This document shows, in pieces, positions 1 through 6,504 of a stretch of 9,804 bases of DNA. The position numbers were made by a program, and so were the translations under genes. Each line of letters opens with the position of its first letter. Positions within the stretch are counted from its first letter, which is position 1. The DNA is taken from contig JAFYQA010000072.1 in NCBI GenBank assembly GCA_017547315.1, positions 1 to 9,804 on the forward strand. Reading direction: 5' to 3'. The stretch is from Roseburia sp. GTDB taxonomy: Bacteria > Bacillota_A > Clostridia > Lachnospirales > Lachnospiraceae. Under the pieces are notes generated by a model that saw nothing but the letters and a program-made list of their open reading frames with translations, was not told where the DNA came from and ran no database searches.

Positions 1-638
1 ACTTCATAGGTCCCCATGTTAATCATCGGTTCCACCGCAAGGGTCATTCCTGATTGAAGTTTCACCCCTCTGGTTCTTTTTCTGAAGTTTGGTATTTCTG
101 GGTCTTCATGAAGCTGGGAACCAATTCCATGACCTACCAAATCTCTGACTACTCCATACCCAAAACTTTCTGCATAGGCTGCAATATTGTTGGATATATC
201 ATGCAGATGATTTCCTGCTACCGCCTTCTTCATTCCTTCAAAGAAACTCATTCGAGTTCTTTCGATGAGAAGTTTCGCCTCTCCAGAAATTTCACCAACA
301 CCGATGGTTCTGGCTGCATCTGAATGATATCCCTTGTAAATCACTCCTGCATCCAAACTAACGATATCTCCCTCCTGCAAAATGCGTTTTGCATTTGGAA
401 TTCCATGAACAACTTCTTCATTCACTGATACACAAATGGAAGCTGGATATCCACAATAATTCTTAAAAGAAGGAATACATCCGTAGCTACGAATCATTTC
501 TTCTCCCAGTCTGTCAATATCAAGTGTTGACATACCCGGTTTTATCTCTTTTGCAAGATTTTCATGCACAAGAGCAAGTATCCTGCCCGCTTCACGCATC
601 AATTCGATTTCGTGAGGGGTTTTTATCTTGACAGACAT
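1..638 (-). CDS. map: Methionine aminopeptidase type I (3' end outside window)
   Basis: Cytosolic metalloprotease that removes the initiator methionine from new proteins. 212 codons are visible, starting MSVKIKTPHEIELMREAG; the usual length is about 250, so roughly the last 40 residues lie beyond base 1. Four of the five metal ligands of the family are seen: D96 (SLDAG), D107 (HSDAAR), H170 (GHGIG) and E203 (AVEPM). The fifth, a glutamate near residue 234, would fall outside. The conserved substrate-site histidine is H78 (VVHGIP). The protein lacks the N-terminal zinc-finger extension seen in some homologues. The ATG at 636-638 starts 2 nt after the adk stop, and its AGGAG (646-650) lies within the last adk codons, so the two are probably translationally coupled. 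secY-adk-map is the usual Bacillota order. Confidence 0.97.
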   Translation of the reverse strand, partial: MSVKIKTPHEIELMREAGRILALVHENLAKEIKPGMSTLDIDRLGEEMIRSYGCIPSFKNYCGYPASICVSVNEEVVHGIPNAKRILQEGDIVSLDAGVIYKGYHSDAARTIGVGEISGEAKLLIERTRMSFFEGMKKAVAGNHLHDISNNIAAYAESFGYGVVRDLVGHGIGSQLHEDPEIPNFRKRTRGVKLQSGMTLAVEPMINMGTYE

Positions 639-640
639 TA

Positions 641-1285
641 TTATTCTCCTAAAATGGAAACAATGTCAGAAAACACTTCATCCATTGGCTTTGTTCCATC
701 TACAGATTTTAAGATATTCATATTTCTATAGTAATCAATTAGAGGCTGTGTCTGATCATGATATACTGTGAGACGTTTCTGAACAGTCTCTGGCTTATCA
801 TCATCACGTAAAACAGTTTCATTTCCACATGTATCACATACGCCTTCTGTCTTTGTTGGGTTGAATACGATATGGTAAGTAGCTCCGCAGTTTAAACATG
901 CACGTCTACCGCTCATTCTGTTTACAATATTTTCATCTGGCACATCCACGTCAATTGCGTAGTCCATAGACTGACCAATTTTGTTTAAAGCGTTTGTTAA
1001 AGCTTCTGCCTGTGGAATTGTTCTTGGGAAACCATCTAATACAAATCCTCTTTTACAGTCATCCTGCGCAATACGGTCCATTACCAAATCACAAGTAAGT
1101 TCATCTGGAACAAGCATACCCTGATCCATATATTCTTTTGCTTTTTTACCAAGTTCTGTACCATTTTTGATATTTGCACGGAAGATATCCCCTGTAGAAA
1201 TGTGAGGGATTTCGTATTTTGCTGCAATCTGTTTTGCCTGAGTTCCTTTTCCAGCGCCAGGAGCCCCTAACATAATAATTTTCAT
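641..1285 (-). CDS. adk: Adenylate kinase, zinc-LID type
   Basis: Cytosolic nucleotide kinase catalysing ATP + AMP = 2 ADP. The 214 residues match the long bacterial form. The P-loop GAPGAGKGT is at 7-15, the AMP-binding region includes TGDIFR (31-36) and GFPRT (85-89), and the LID spans about 126-165. The LID holds two CxxC pairs (C130/C133 and C150/C153), the structural zinc site typical of many Gram-positive enzymes and absent from the E. coli protein. The catalytic RDDD stretch begins at R160 and a further conserved arginine is R171. The start ATG has AGGAG about 10 nt upstream. The gene follows secY after a 66-nt gap with a hairpin and runs almost directly into map. All expected residues are present. 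Confidence 0.98.
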   Translation of the reverse strand: MKIIMLGAPGAGKGTQAKQIAAKYEIPHISTGDIFRANIKNGTELGKKAKEYMDQGMLVPDELTCDLVMDRIAQDDCKRGFVLDGFPRTIPQAEALTNALNKIGQSMDYAIDVDVPDENIVNRMSGRRACLNCGATYHIVFNPTKTEGVCDTCGNETVLRDDDKPETVQKRLTVYHDQTQPLIDYYRNMNILKSVDGTKPMDEVFSDIVSILGE

Positions 1286-1314
1286 ATTTTTATTTCTCCT
1301 ATTTCATGCACGAA

Positions 1315-1342
1315 TGGAGATACCGATAAATCAGTATCTCCA
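1315..1342 (-). promoter_or_regulatory. Stem-loop in the secY-adk gap, not a terminator
   Basis: The arms tggagatac (1315-1323) and gtatctcca (1334-1342) are perfect 9-nt inverted repeats. On the transcribed strand the stem extends through A-U, G-C and one U.G pair to 12 bp, closed by a UUUA loop (1327-1330). No U-tract follows, so it does not look like an intrinsic terminator. It lies downstream of the secY stop and upstream of the adk ribosome binding site without covering it. It may be an RNA stability or processing element or a partial attenuator. The structure is seen; the function is inferred. Confidence 0.6.
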
Positions 1343-1351
1343 ATGCACATT

Positions 1352-2665
1352 TTAGTCATTCAAAAATCCTTTATAGTAACGTACTCTCATCTGAGATTCA
1401 ATCTGTTTTAATGTTTCGATTACAACACCTACAACGATGATAAGTGATGTTCCCGCGAAAGATACGCTTGCTCCAAATACTCCACTGAAGAAGATTGGTA
1501 CAACAGCAATAATTGTTAAACCAATTGCTCCAATGAATACGATGTAATTTAATACCTGACTTAAGTAATCACTAGTTGTTTTACCAGGTCTCATACCAGG
1601 AACAAATCCACCTGCTTTTTTCATATTGTTTGCAATTTCTAATGGATTGAAAGAAATCTGTGTATAGAAATATGCAAAACCAATGATAAGCGCAATGTAA
1701 ACAAGAAGGCCAATTGTGTAAATTGGTTCTTTTGGATTACACCAGTTTGACTGATTTAAGCCGTTTAATACTTTGCTCCAGAAACCTGTACCGCCGCCCC
1801 ATCCAAAGAGACTAGCTAAGATTACTGGTGTCTGCATAAGTGACTGTGCAAAGATTACTGGGATAACACCACTTGTGTTTACTTTTAATGGAATGTGTGT
1901 CTGCTGACCACCTACCTGTTTACGACCCTGCATTTTTTTGGAGTACTGAACTGGAATTCTTCTTTCAGCGCCCTGAAGAATGATTACGAATACAACCATT
2001 CCAATGATAACCGCTAAAATTACAACTACAGCAATTACTCCCTGAAGAAGGCCTTTGCCATCAATAAACTGATTCCAAAGAGCTCCCATATCAGCAGGAA
2101 TACGAGAAATGATATTAATTACCAATACGATAGAAATACCATTACCTACGCCTCTTTCTGTAATACGTTCACCAATCCACATAAGTACAGCAGAACCTGC
2201 TGTAAGTGCTGTAACAATGGTGATTACAGTAAGAGCATTTTTTTGTTCTAAATAACCGCTTCTCCAGAAGCCGTATGTCATTGCAGAAGATTCGAAAAGA
2301 GCAAGTCCTACTGTTAAATAACGCGTAAATTCTGCAATTTTCTTTCTTCCGTCTTCGCCATCTTTATGCATTTCTTCCAATGCAGGAATTGCAATGGTAA
2401 GAAGCTGCATGATAATAGATGATGTAATGTATGGTGTGATGTTCAAAGCAAATACTGACATGCTAAGGAACGAACCACCTGTAATTGCATTAAAGAAATC
2501 TAACCCTGCTGCCTGACTAGCAAACCAGTTTCTAAACACTTCACCGTTGACACCAGGAACAGGAAGCTGGCTTCCTATTCTGATGACGATGAGCATTAAA
2601 AATGTAAAGATAATTCTATCACGAATGTCTTTTATCTTAAATGCATTGCGTAGTGTCTGAAGCAT
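1352..2665 (-). CDS. secY: Preprotein translocase subunit SecY
   Basis: Core channel of the Sec translocon in the cytoplasmic membrane; with SecE and SecG it forms the pore for exported and membrane proteins. The 437 residues fit the family, with ten hydrophobic segments at roughly 17-35, 68-95, 114-134, 145-165, 176-190, 208-230, 263-285, 316-336, 370-392 and 398-418. The plug/second-helix region (GGSFLSMSVFALNITPYI) and the signature GERITERGVGNGIS (165-178) are clear. The cytoplasmic loop near 340-368 contains GMRPGK with the conserved arginine R359, implicated in SecA and ribosome contact. Its ATG overlaps the rplO stop by one base (TAATG), and its GAGGTGATC ribosome binding site lies inside the last rplO codons. 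This is the usual position at the end of the spc cluster. Confidence 0.98.
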   Translation of the reverse strand: MLQTLRNAFKIKDIRDRIIFTFLMLIVIRIGSQLPVPGVNGEVFRNWFASQAAGLDFFNAITGGSFLSMSVFALNITPYITSSIIMQLLTIAIPALEEMHKDGEDGRKKIAEFTRYLTVGLALFESSAMTYGFWRSGYLEQKNALTVITIVTALTAGSAVLMWIGERITERGVGNGISIVLVINIISRIPADMGALWNQFIDGKGLLQGVIAVVVILAVIIGMVVFVIILQGAERRIPVQYSKKMQGRKQVGGQQTHIPLKVNTSGVIPVIFAQSLMQTPVILASLFGWGGGTGFWSKVLNGLNQSNWCNPKEPIYTIGLLVYIALIIGFAYFYTQISFNPLEIANNMKKAGGFVPGMRPGKTTSDYLSQVLNYIVFIGAIGLTIIAVVPIFFSGVFGASVSFAGTSLIIVVGVVIETLKQIESQMRVRYYKGFLND

Positions 2666-3105
2666 TAGATCACCTCTGCTTTTCCACCAAGAGCTTCGAT
2701 TTTTTCTACTGCGCCTGCGCTAAATGCATTTGCCTGAACTGTAAGCTTCTTAGTAAGTTCACCATTTCCAAGAATCTTAACACCATCTGCAGTGTTTTTG
2801 ATGATACCAGCTTCTAATAATGTTTCAATTGTAACAACTGAATCATTTTCGAATCTTTCAAGAGCTGATACATTAATTCCGATGATTTCCTTAGAGTTAC
2901 GGCATTTGAAGCCTCTCTTTGGTAATCTTCTATATAATGGCATCTGTCCACCTTCGAAACCTGGTCTTGGTGCTCCTGAACGAGCTTTCTGACCTTTGTG
3001 GCCCTTACCAGCAGTCTTACCGTTACCTGAACCGTGTCCACGGCCTCTTCTGAAATTATCATTATGTGTTGAGCCTTCTGCTGCTCTTAAATTAGATAAA
3101 TCCAT
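2665..3105 (-). CDS. rplO: 50S ribosomal protein L15
   Basis: Large-subunit protein that binds 23S rRNA late in assembly. At 146 residues it has the expected length. The glycine- and basic-rich N-terminal half ([20 protein letters not shown]) is the extended tail that threads into rRNA, followed by [18 protein letters not shown] and the globular C-terminal half. A GTG codon directly precedes the ATG at 3103-3105. The ATG is preferred because GGAGG (3113-3117) is 7 nt from it but only 4 nt from the GTG, and because family members begin M-x-L-x-x-L. The gene follows rpmD by 20 nt and overlaps secY by one base. Confidence 0.97.
   Translation of the reverse strand: MDLSNLRAAEGSTHNDNFRRGRGHGSGNGKTAGKGHKGQKARSGAPRPGFEGGQMPLYRRLPKRGFKCRNSKEIIGINVSALERFENDSVVTIETLLEAGIIKNTADGVKILGNGELTKKLTVQANAFSAGAVEKIEALGGKAEVI
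2668..2676 (-). promoter_or_regulatory. secY ribosome binding site inside the rplO 3' end
   Basis: The transcribed strand reads GAGGTGATC just before TAATG, a nine-base match to the 16S rRNA tail. It encodes the last three rplO residues (EVI) and serves the next start, so L15 and SecY synthesis are probably coupled. It confirms the secY ATG at 2663-2665. Confidence 0.8.
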
Positions 3106-3112
3106 CACGGCA

Positions 3113-3117
3113 CCTCC
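3113..3117 (-). promoter_or_regulatory. rplO ribosome binding site (decides ATG over GTG)
   Basis: GGAGG on the transcribed strand lies 7 nt before the ATG at 3105 and 4 nt before the GTG at 3108. The spacing favours the ATG, giving a 146-residue L15. Confidence 0.75.
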
Positions 3118-3125
3118 TTGTCTTA

Positions 3126-3311
3126 TTATACTTCTTCTACTTTTACGTATGGTGCTACTTTACGAAGCGCGCCCTGTGTAGCTGCGTTATCTGGTAATTC
3201 TACAGTTTTGTATAATTTAGATAAGCCTAAAGCTTCGATAGTTTTCTTGTTCTTAGGAACTGCACCAATTGTTGACTTAATAAGTGTAACTTTTACTTTC
3301 TTATCTGCCAT
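3126..3311 (-). CDS. rpmD: 50S ribosomal protein L30
   Basis: Small large-subunit protein on the 23S rRNA. The 61 residues match the short bacterial form. The diagnostic pattern is [24 protein letters not shown] followed by the [18 protein letters not shown] region, the common L30 ferredoxin-like core. The ATG has AAGGAGG upstream, which overlaps the rpsE stop (TAAGGAGG), so L30 initiation is probably coupled to S5 termination. It lies between rpsE and rplO as in other spc clusters. Confidence 0.96.
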   Translation of the reverse strand: MADKKVKVTLIKSTIGAVPKNKKTIEALGLSKLYKTVELPDNAATQGALRKVAPYVKVEEV

Positions 3312-3325
3312 TTTTCAATTCCTCC

Positions 3326-3835
3326 TTAACCCAAGATTTCTTCTACAGATTTGCCACGAAGTCTAGCTACTTCTTCAGGGGATCTTAATGTTCTTAAAGC
3401 TTCGATTGTTGCAAGTACAACGTTCTGCTTGTTGTTTGATCCTAAAGATTTTGTACGAATGTTTTCGATACCTGCAAGTTCACATACAGAACGAGCTGGA
3501 CCACCTGCGATGATACCAGTACCTTCAGGAGACTTCTTAAGTAATACGGAAGCACCTGTAAATTTACCTGTAACATCATGTGTAATACTGTTATTGTCAT
3601 CTAATTTAACGCTAATTAAATTCTTGATAGCATCTTCTTTGCCCTTGCGGATAGCTTCAGGAACTTCAGCTGCTTTACCAAGACCAGCGCCAACATGACC
3701 GTTTTTGTCACCAACAACAACTAACGCTGTGAAACGCATGTTACGTCCACCTTTAACAACTTTTGTTACACGTTTGATGTCAACAACTTTGTCAACTAAT
3801 TCTAATTGACTTCCATCAATGATTTCACGTCTCAT
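3326..3835 (-). CDS. rpsE: 30S ribosomal protein S5
   Basis: Small-subunit protein involved in decoding accuracy and mRNA entry. The 169 residues are typical. The N-terminal double-stranded-RNA-binding-like domain includes [21 protein letters not shown], whose KVVKGG loop is where spectinomycin-resistance changes are known; no disruption is seen there. The C-terminal domain includes [19 protein letters not shown] and the conserved [11 protein letters not shown] segment. Its ribosome binding site is fused to the rplR stop (TAGGAGG). The ATG at 3833-3835 follows after a spacer of normal length. Confidence 0.97.
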   Translation of the reverse strand: MRREIIDGSQLELVDKVVDIKRVTKVVKGGRNMRFTALVVVGDKNGHVGAGLGKAAEVPEAIRKGKEDAIKNLISVKLDDNNSITHDVTGKFTGASVLLKKSPEGTGIIAGGPARSVCELAGIENIRTKSLGSNNKQNVVLATIEALRTLRSPEEVARLRGKSVEEILG

Positions 3836-3848
3836 GTTTGTCTTCCTC

Positions 3849-4217
3849 CTAAAAATCTAATCCAGCTTCACGAGCTGCTTCAGCTAATGCTTTAATTTTT
3901 CCTGCGTAAATGAATCCGCCTCTATCGAAGACAACAGTTGTAATACCTTTATCTAATGCCTTTTTAGCAACTACAGCGCCAAGTTTTGCTGCTGCGTCAA
4001 CGTTATTAGTTTTTTCAAGTTCTGCCTTTACTTCTTTGTCAAGAGTAGATGCAGCTACAAGAGTATTTCCAACTGTATCATCAATAATCTGAGCGTACAT
4101 ATGGTTGTTGCTTCTGAATACAGCTAAACGTGGACGTTCTGCTGTACCTGCAAGATGATTACGCATTCTGTTGTGTTTCTTTACACGAACTTCTGTTCTT
4201 GATTTCTTACTAACCAT
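3849..4217 (-). CDS. rplR: 50S ribosomal protein L18
   Basis: Large-subunit protein that binds 5S rRNA together with L5 (encoded upstream) and helps form the central protuberance. The 122 residues are standard. The basic N-terminus ([20 protein letters not shown]) is followed by the core [24 protein letters not shown] and the C-terminal block [28 protein letters not shown], all strongly conserved. It starts 18 nt after rplF with GGAGTGA as its ribosome binding site. Its TAG stop is part of the rpsE ribosome binding site. Confidence 0.98.
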   Translation of the reverse strand: MVSKKSRTEVRVKKHNRMRNHLAGTAERPRLAVFRSNNHMYAQIIDDTVGNTLVAASTLDKEVKAELEKTNNVDAAAKLGAVVAKKALDKGITTVVFDRGGFIYAGKIKALAEAAREAGLDF

Positions 4218-4235
4218 TTCTTGTCACTCCTTTAA

Positions 4236-4775
4236 TTATTTCTTACCAGTCTTACCAACTTTACGTCTAATAACTTCATCAGCATACTTAATACCTTTAC
4301 CTTTGTATGGTTCAGGTCTTCTCTTGTCTCTGATTTCAGCTGCGTACTGGCCAACTTTTTCTTTATCGATACCTGTGATTGTGATTTTGTTATCAGCTAC
4401 TGTAGATTCAACGCCAGCTGGATCTTCCATAACTACTGGATGTGAGTATCCTAAGTTAAGTGTAAGTGTGTTGCCAGCTTTTGAAACTTTGTAACCAACA
4501 CCATTTACTTCAAGAACTTTTGTATAACCTGTTGTTACACCAACAACCATGTTATTAAGTAATGTTCTTGTTAAACCATGTAATGATTTCATTTTTTTCA
4601 AATCGTTTGGACGAGTTACAGTGATAACGTCGCCTTCTAATACGATTGTCATTTCTGAAGGGAGTGTTCTTTCAAGAGTTCCCTTTGGACCTGTTACAGT
4701 CACATGATTATTTTCTGCAATTACAACTGTTACGCCAGCTGGAACTGCGATTGGCATTCTTCCTATACGTGACAT
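4236..4775 (-). CDS. rplF: 50S ribosomal protein L6
   Basis: Large-subunit protein near the factor-binding site and sarcin-ricin loop. The 179-residue form starts [15 protein letters not shown], the usual L6 N-terminus, from the ATG at 4773-4775 with GGAGG 7 nt upstream. It has the two repeated L6 domains, and the C-terminal signature [20 protein letters not shown]. The frame stays open 48 codons further upstream to a GTG at 4917-4919, but that extension crosses the repeat-rich gap and is unlike known L6 N-termini, so it is not adopted. The gene is separated from rpsH by 206 nt, an unusual break in this otherwise compact operon. Confidence 0.97.
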   Translation of the reverse strand: MSRIGRMPIAVPAGVTVVIAENNHVTVTGPKGTLERTLPSEMTIVLEGDVITVTRPNDLKKMKSLHGLTRTLLNNMVVGVTTGYTKVLEVNGVGYKVSKAGNTLTLNLGYSHPVVMEDPAGVESTVADNKITITGIDKEKVGQYAAEIRDKRRPEPYKGKGIKYADEVIRRKVGKTGKK

Positions 4776-4782
4776 GCCCGTA

Positions 4783-4787
4783 CCTCC
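4783..4787 (-). promoter_or_regulatory. rplF ribosome binding site
   Basis: GGAGG within TAGGAGGT lies 7 nt before the rplF ATG. It decides the short L6 start over the in-frame upstream GTG. Because it follows a 200-nt non-coding gap, rplF cannot depend on immediate termination-reinitiation from rpsH as its neighbours may. Confidence 0.8.
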
Positions 4788-4837
4788 TATTGATTTAAAA
4801 TAAGGTTTATTAGTTTCTATATATTTATAAGGTAAAT

Positions 4838-4862
4838 CCGTTCCCCTTTTAAGGTAGAACGG
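4838..4862 (-). promoter_or_regulatory. Stem-loop 3 upstream of rplF
   Basis: The arms ccgttc (4838-4843) and gaacgg (4857-4862) are a perfect 6-nt inverted repeat, with a possible inner CCU/AGG pairing. The arm shares two bases with stem-loop 2, so the outer part of that structure and this one compete. It ends about 50 nt before the rplF ribosome binding site. Confidence 0.45.
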
Positions 4863-4928
4863 GAGGTTCTGTTCGCTAAGTTCAAACTGCGTCTTTTGAC
4901 TTGTTTTCACTAAGCTCACAGAACGCCC
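4861..4928 (-). promoter_or_regulatory. Stem-loop 2, long irregular hairpin
   Basis: The arms gttctgt (4866-4872) and acagaac (4918-4924) are a perfect 7-nt inverted repeat, extended by ggg (4861-4863) against ccc (4926-4928) across a small internal loop. Inside, aaac (4884-4887) can pair with gttt (4903-4906), and gtc/gac close an AAAA loop (4891-4900). The second and third CTTAGYGA copies face each other across the internal loop. Folding is inferred by eye. Confidence 0.5.
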
Positions 4929-4971
4929 TCACACTAACCTCGAACTTCGTTAGAAGCTCGTTCTCGCTAAG
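4873..4971 (-). repeat. Three copies of CTTAGYGA plus one degenerate copy
   Basis: On the transcribed strand CTTAGCGA occurs at 4971-4964, CTTAGTGA at 4914-4907 and CTTAGCGA at 4880-4873, each followed by an A-rich RMA/AAC run. A diverged relative, GAGGTTAGTG, lies at 4941-4932 and resembles the second copy with its flank (GAGCTTAGTG, 4917-4908). The successive copies are about 33, 24 and 34 nt apart. All have the same orientation. The repetition is seen directly; its origin is unknown. Confidence 0.7.
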
Positions 4972-4974
4972 TGT
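4931..4974 (-). promoter_or_regulatory. Stem-loop 1 just after rpsH
   Basis: The inner arms cgaacttc (4941-4948) and gaagctcg (4953-4960) form an 8-bp stem with one G.U pair and a four-base loop (UAAC in RNA). The outer arms acact (4931-4935) and agtgt (4970-4974) add 5 bp beyond an internal loop. It begins about 8 nt after the rpsH stop. There is no U-tract after it, so termination is unlikely; stabilising the 3' end of an upstream RNA segment is possible. Confidence 0.6.
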
Positions 4975-4981
4975 TTCCGGG

Positions 4982-5389
4982 CTACCAAACAAATGCTAAT
5001 ACTTCTCCACCAACCTGAAGCTTTCTAGCTTCTTTATCTGTGATGATACCCTGGTTTGTAGAAAGGATTGCGATTCCTAAACCACCAAGTACTGTTGGAA
5101 GATTTTCTTTACCAGCGTAAACACGAAGACCTGGTTTAGAGATTCTCTTAATTCCAGTAATAACTTTTTCGTTTTTATCTACGCCGTATTTTAATGTAAT
5201 ACGAATTGTTTTGAAGTTACCTTCTTCAACGATGTCATACTTTTCGATGAAACCTTCGTTTACAAGGATGTCAGCGATAGCAACTTTCATTTTTGAAGAT
5301 GGAACATCTACTGTATCATGTTTAGCAGTATTTGCATTACGAATTCTTGTAAGCATATCTGCGATTGGATCACTTGTTACCATACCCAT
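4982..5389 (-). CDS. rpsH: 30S ribosomal protein S8
   Basis: Small-subunit protein that binds the central domain of 16S rRNA; in E. coli it also represses its own operon by binding spc mRNA. The 135 residues start [20 protein letters not shown]. The first ATG (5387-5389) is chosen because AAGGAGG lies about 10 nt upstream; the second ATG two codons on would be 16 nt away. The C-terminal block [23 protein letters not shown] and GGEVLAFVW is the conserved rRNA-binding domain. The gene ends in TAG and is followed by the unusual 206-nt gap instead of a close rplF. Confidence 0.97.
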   Translation of the reverse strand: MGMVTSDPIADMLTRIRNANTAKHDTVDVPSSKMKVAIADILVNEGFIEKYDIVEEGNFKTIRITLKYGVDKNEKVITGIKRISKPGLRVYAGKENLPTVLGGLGIAILSTNQGIITDKEARKLQVGGEVLAFVW

Positions 5390-5414
5390 GTGTATATTTC
5401 CTCCTTAAAAAATT

Positions 5415-5600
5415 TTACCAAGATGCTTTCTTAACACCTGGAATCTGACCTTTATATGCTAATTCACGGAAACATACACGACAGATTCCGTATTTTCTTA
5501 AAACTGAATGTGGACGTCCACAAATGTTGCAACGTGTGTATTCTCTAGTAGAGAATTTCTGTTTGCGCTGCTGTTTAACTTTCATACTAGTCTTAGCCAT
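5415..5600 (-). CDS. rpsN: 30S ribosomal protein S14, zinc-binding type Z
   Basis: Small-subunit head protein. The 61 residues match the short, zinc-binding form, with cysteines C24/C27 and C40/C43 in CNIC and CRVC. This C+ form is typical of spc clusters in Bacillota and may instead be named rpsZ. Zinc-independent paralogues are often encoded elsewhere under zinc control, but none is visible here. The C-terminal [11 protein letters not shown] is the usual ending. The ATG follows AGGAGG by 9 nt and the gene sits between rplE and rpsH as expected. Confidence 0.98.
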   Translation of the reverse strand: MAKTSMKVKQQRKQKFSTREYTRCNICGRPHSVLRKYGICRVCFRELAYKGQIPGVKKASW

Positions 5601-5618
5601 TTAAAATTCCCTCCTAAA

Positions 5619-6158
5619 TTATTTAGCGAATGGCATGTTGAATAATGTTAATAATTCACGTGCTTCTTCGTCTGTTTTTGCTGTTGTAACAAAGATGATA
5701 TCCATACCTCTTACTTTGTCTACTTTATCGTATTCGATTTCAGGGAAGATGATCTGTTCTTTGATACCAAGTGCGTAGTTACCACGACCATCGAATGCAT
5801 TTGGGTTTACACCTCTAAAGTCACGTACACGTGGTAATGCAAGGTTGATAAGTCTATCAGCGAATTCATACATTTTTTCTCCACGTAATGTTACTTTACA
5901 TCCGATTGGCATACCTTCACGGATTTTGAAGTTAGCTACCGCATTTTTAGCCTTAGTTGTAACAACTTTCTGGCCTGTAATTGCTTCCATGTCTTTTACA
6001 GCTGCTTCAAGAATTTTAGCGTTTTCCTTAGCTTCGCCAACACCCATGTTTACTACGATTTTGTCGAGCTTAGGAATTTCCATAACGTTTTTATAACCGA
6101 ATTTTTTTACCATAGCGTCTTTAATTTCGGCTTCATACATTTCTTTAAGTCTACTCAA
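5619..6158 (-). CDS. rplE: 50S ribosomal protein L5 (TTG start)
   Basis: Large-subunit protein that binds 5S rRNA and contacts the P-site tRNA. The 179 residues are exactly family length and include [19 protein letters not shown], the [16 protein letters not shown] loop and the [17 protein letters not shown] block. The start is read as TTG (6156-6158): it gives the conserved N-terminus MSRLKE, GGAGG (6167-6171) is 8 nt upstream, and no ATG lies further upstream in frame. The next ATG is six codons in and too far from the ribosome binding site. The use of TTG in such a highly expressed gene is uncommon. Confidence 0.96.
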   Translation of the reverse strand: MSRLKEMYEAEIKDAMVKKFGYKNVMEIPKLDKIVVNMGVGEAKENAKILEAAVKDMEAITGQKVVTTKAKNAVANFKIREGMPIGCKVTLRGEKMYEFADRLINLALPRVRDFRGVNPNAFDGRGNYALGIKEQIIFPEIEYDKVDKVRGMDIIFVTTAKTDEEARELLTLFNMPFAK

Positions 6159-6166
6159 CTGTTTGT

Positions 6167-6178
6167 CCTCCTCTCCTC
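6167..6178 (-). promoter_or_regulatory. Double ribosome binding site before the rplE TTG start
   Basis: The transcribed strand reads GAGGAGAGGAGG, two overlapping purine-rich sites in tandem. The downstream GGAGG is 8 nt from the TTG. A strong site may compensate for the weak initiation codon. Confidence 0.7.
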
Positions 6179-6181
6179 AAA

Positions 6182-6493
6182 TTAATCGATTACTTTACCT
6201 GTTGCTTTTGCAAAACGTACTTTTTTGTCTCCATCCATTTTGAAACCTACTCTAGTAGCTTTTCCTTCATGAAGAAGCATTACGTTTGATGCATTAATAG
6301 GTGCTTCCTGGTGTACGATGCCACCCTGCTGATTAGCCATACTTGGTTTTGTATGTTTTGTAATCATGTTTACACCTTCAACGAGGAGTGTGTTTTCTTT
6401 TTTGTTTACGGCAATAACTTTGCCTTCTTTGTCTTTGTCTTTACCAGCGATAACTTTTACCATATCGCCTGTTTTAATTTTCATACTTGCCAT
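6182..6493 (-). CDS. rplX: 50S ribosomal protein L24
   Basis: Early assembly-initiator protein of the large subunit. The 103 residues are typical. A KOW motif lies near the N-terminus ([23 protein letters not shown]), followed by [29 protein letters not shown], highly conserved in L24. The ATG at 6491-6493 is 7 nt from GGAGG. A second ATG at codon 4 would also give a plausible L24 but sits too far from the ribosome binding site. The stop of rplN is part of that site (TAGGAGG). Confidence 0.97.
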   Translation of the reverse strand: MASMKIKTGDMVKVIAGKDKDKEGKVIAVNKKENTLLVEGVNMITKHTKPSMANQQGGIVHQEAPINASNVMLLHEGKATRVGFKMDGDKKVRFAKATGKVID

Positions 6494-6504
6494 CTTCGTT
6501 CCTC

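Larger units (their letters stand above)
4776..4981 (-). other. Long structured non-coding gap between rpsH and rplF
   Basis: This 206-nt gap is about three times longer than the next longest here and about ten times the typical spacing. No convincing gene is present. The rpsH-proximal part (about 4838-4974) is rich in inverted repeats and in a repeated CTTAGYGA motif on the transcribed strand. The rplF-proximal part (about 4788-4837) is AT-rich and unstructured up to the ribosome binding site. No hairpin is followed by a U-tract, so no intrinsic terminator is called. An AT-rich TATAAA at 4824-4829 lacks a good upstream -35 box. It may be an inserted dispersed repeat or a leader controlling rplF and downstream genes. 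Confidence 0.75.

Noticed and set aside
54..323. Open frame on the + strand of about 90 codons
   Set aside because: It is antisense to map, which has its catalytic residues intact in the opposite frame. The predicted peptide resembles no known family.
1315..1342. Intrinsic terminator after secY
   Set aside because: The stem is strong, but the RNA after it reads UUCGUGCAUG with no U-run.
2814..3062. Second minus-strand frame inside rplO
   Set aside because: It is an alternate frame within the conserved L15 gene, without homology to any known protein.
3118..3698. Several + strand open frames across rpmD and rpsE
   Set aside because: They lie opposite conserved ribosomal protein genes, lack ribosome binding sites and appear to be by-products of biased codon use.
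4824..4854. Possible internal promoter for rplF (TATAAA in an AT-rich stretch)
   Set aside because: At 17-nt spacing the upstream hexamer would be TTAAAA or similar, a poor -35 box. AT-rich sequence alone is not enough to call it.
4931..4974. Intrinsic terminator after rpsH
   Set aside because: No U-tract follows any of the stem-loops in the gap, and essential genes continue downstream.
4776..4981. Insertion sequence or tRNA/small RNA gene in the rpsH-rplF gap
   Set aside because: It is too short for a transposase. No terminal inverted repeats with target duplications are evident, and no cloverleaf with a tRNA T-loop is recognisable.
5619..6181. E. coli-type S8 regulatory site near the start of rplE
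   Set aside because: I could not see the characteristic S8-binding helix with its bulged core in the rplX-rplE junction; Bacillota often lack it.
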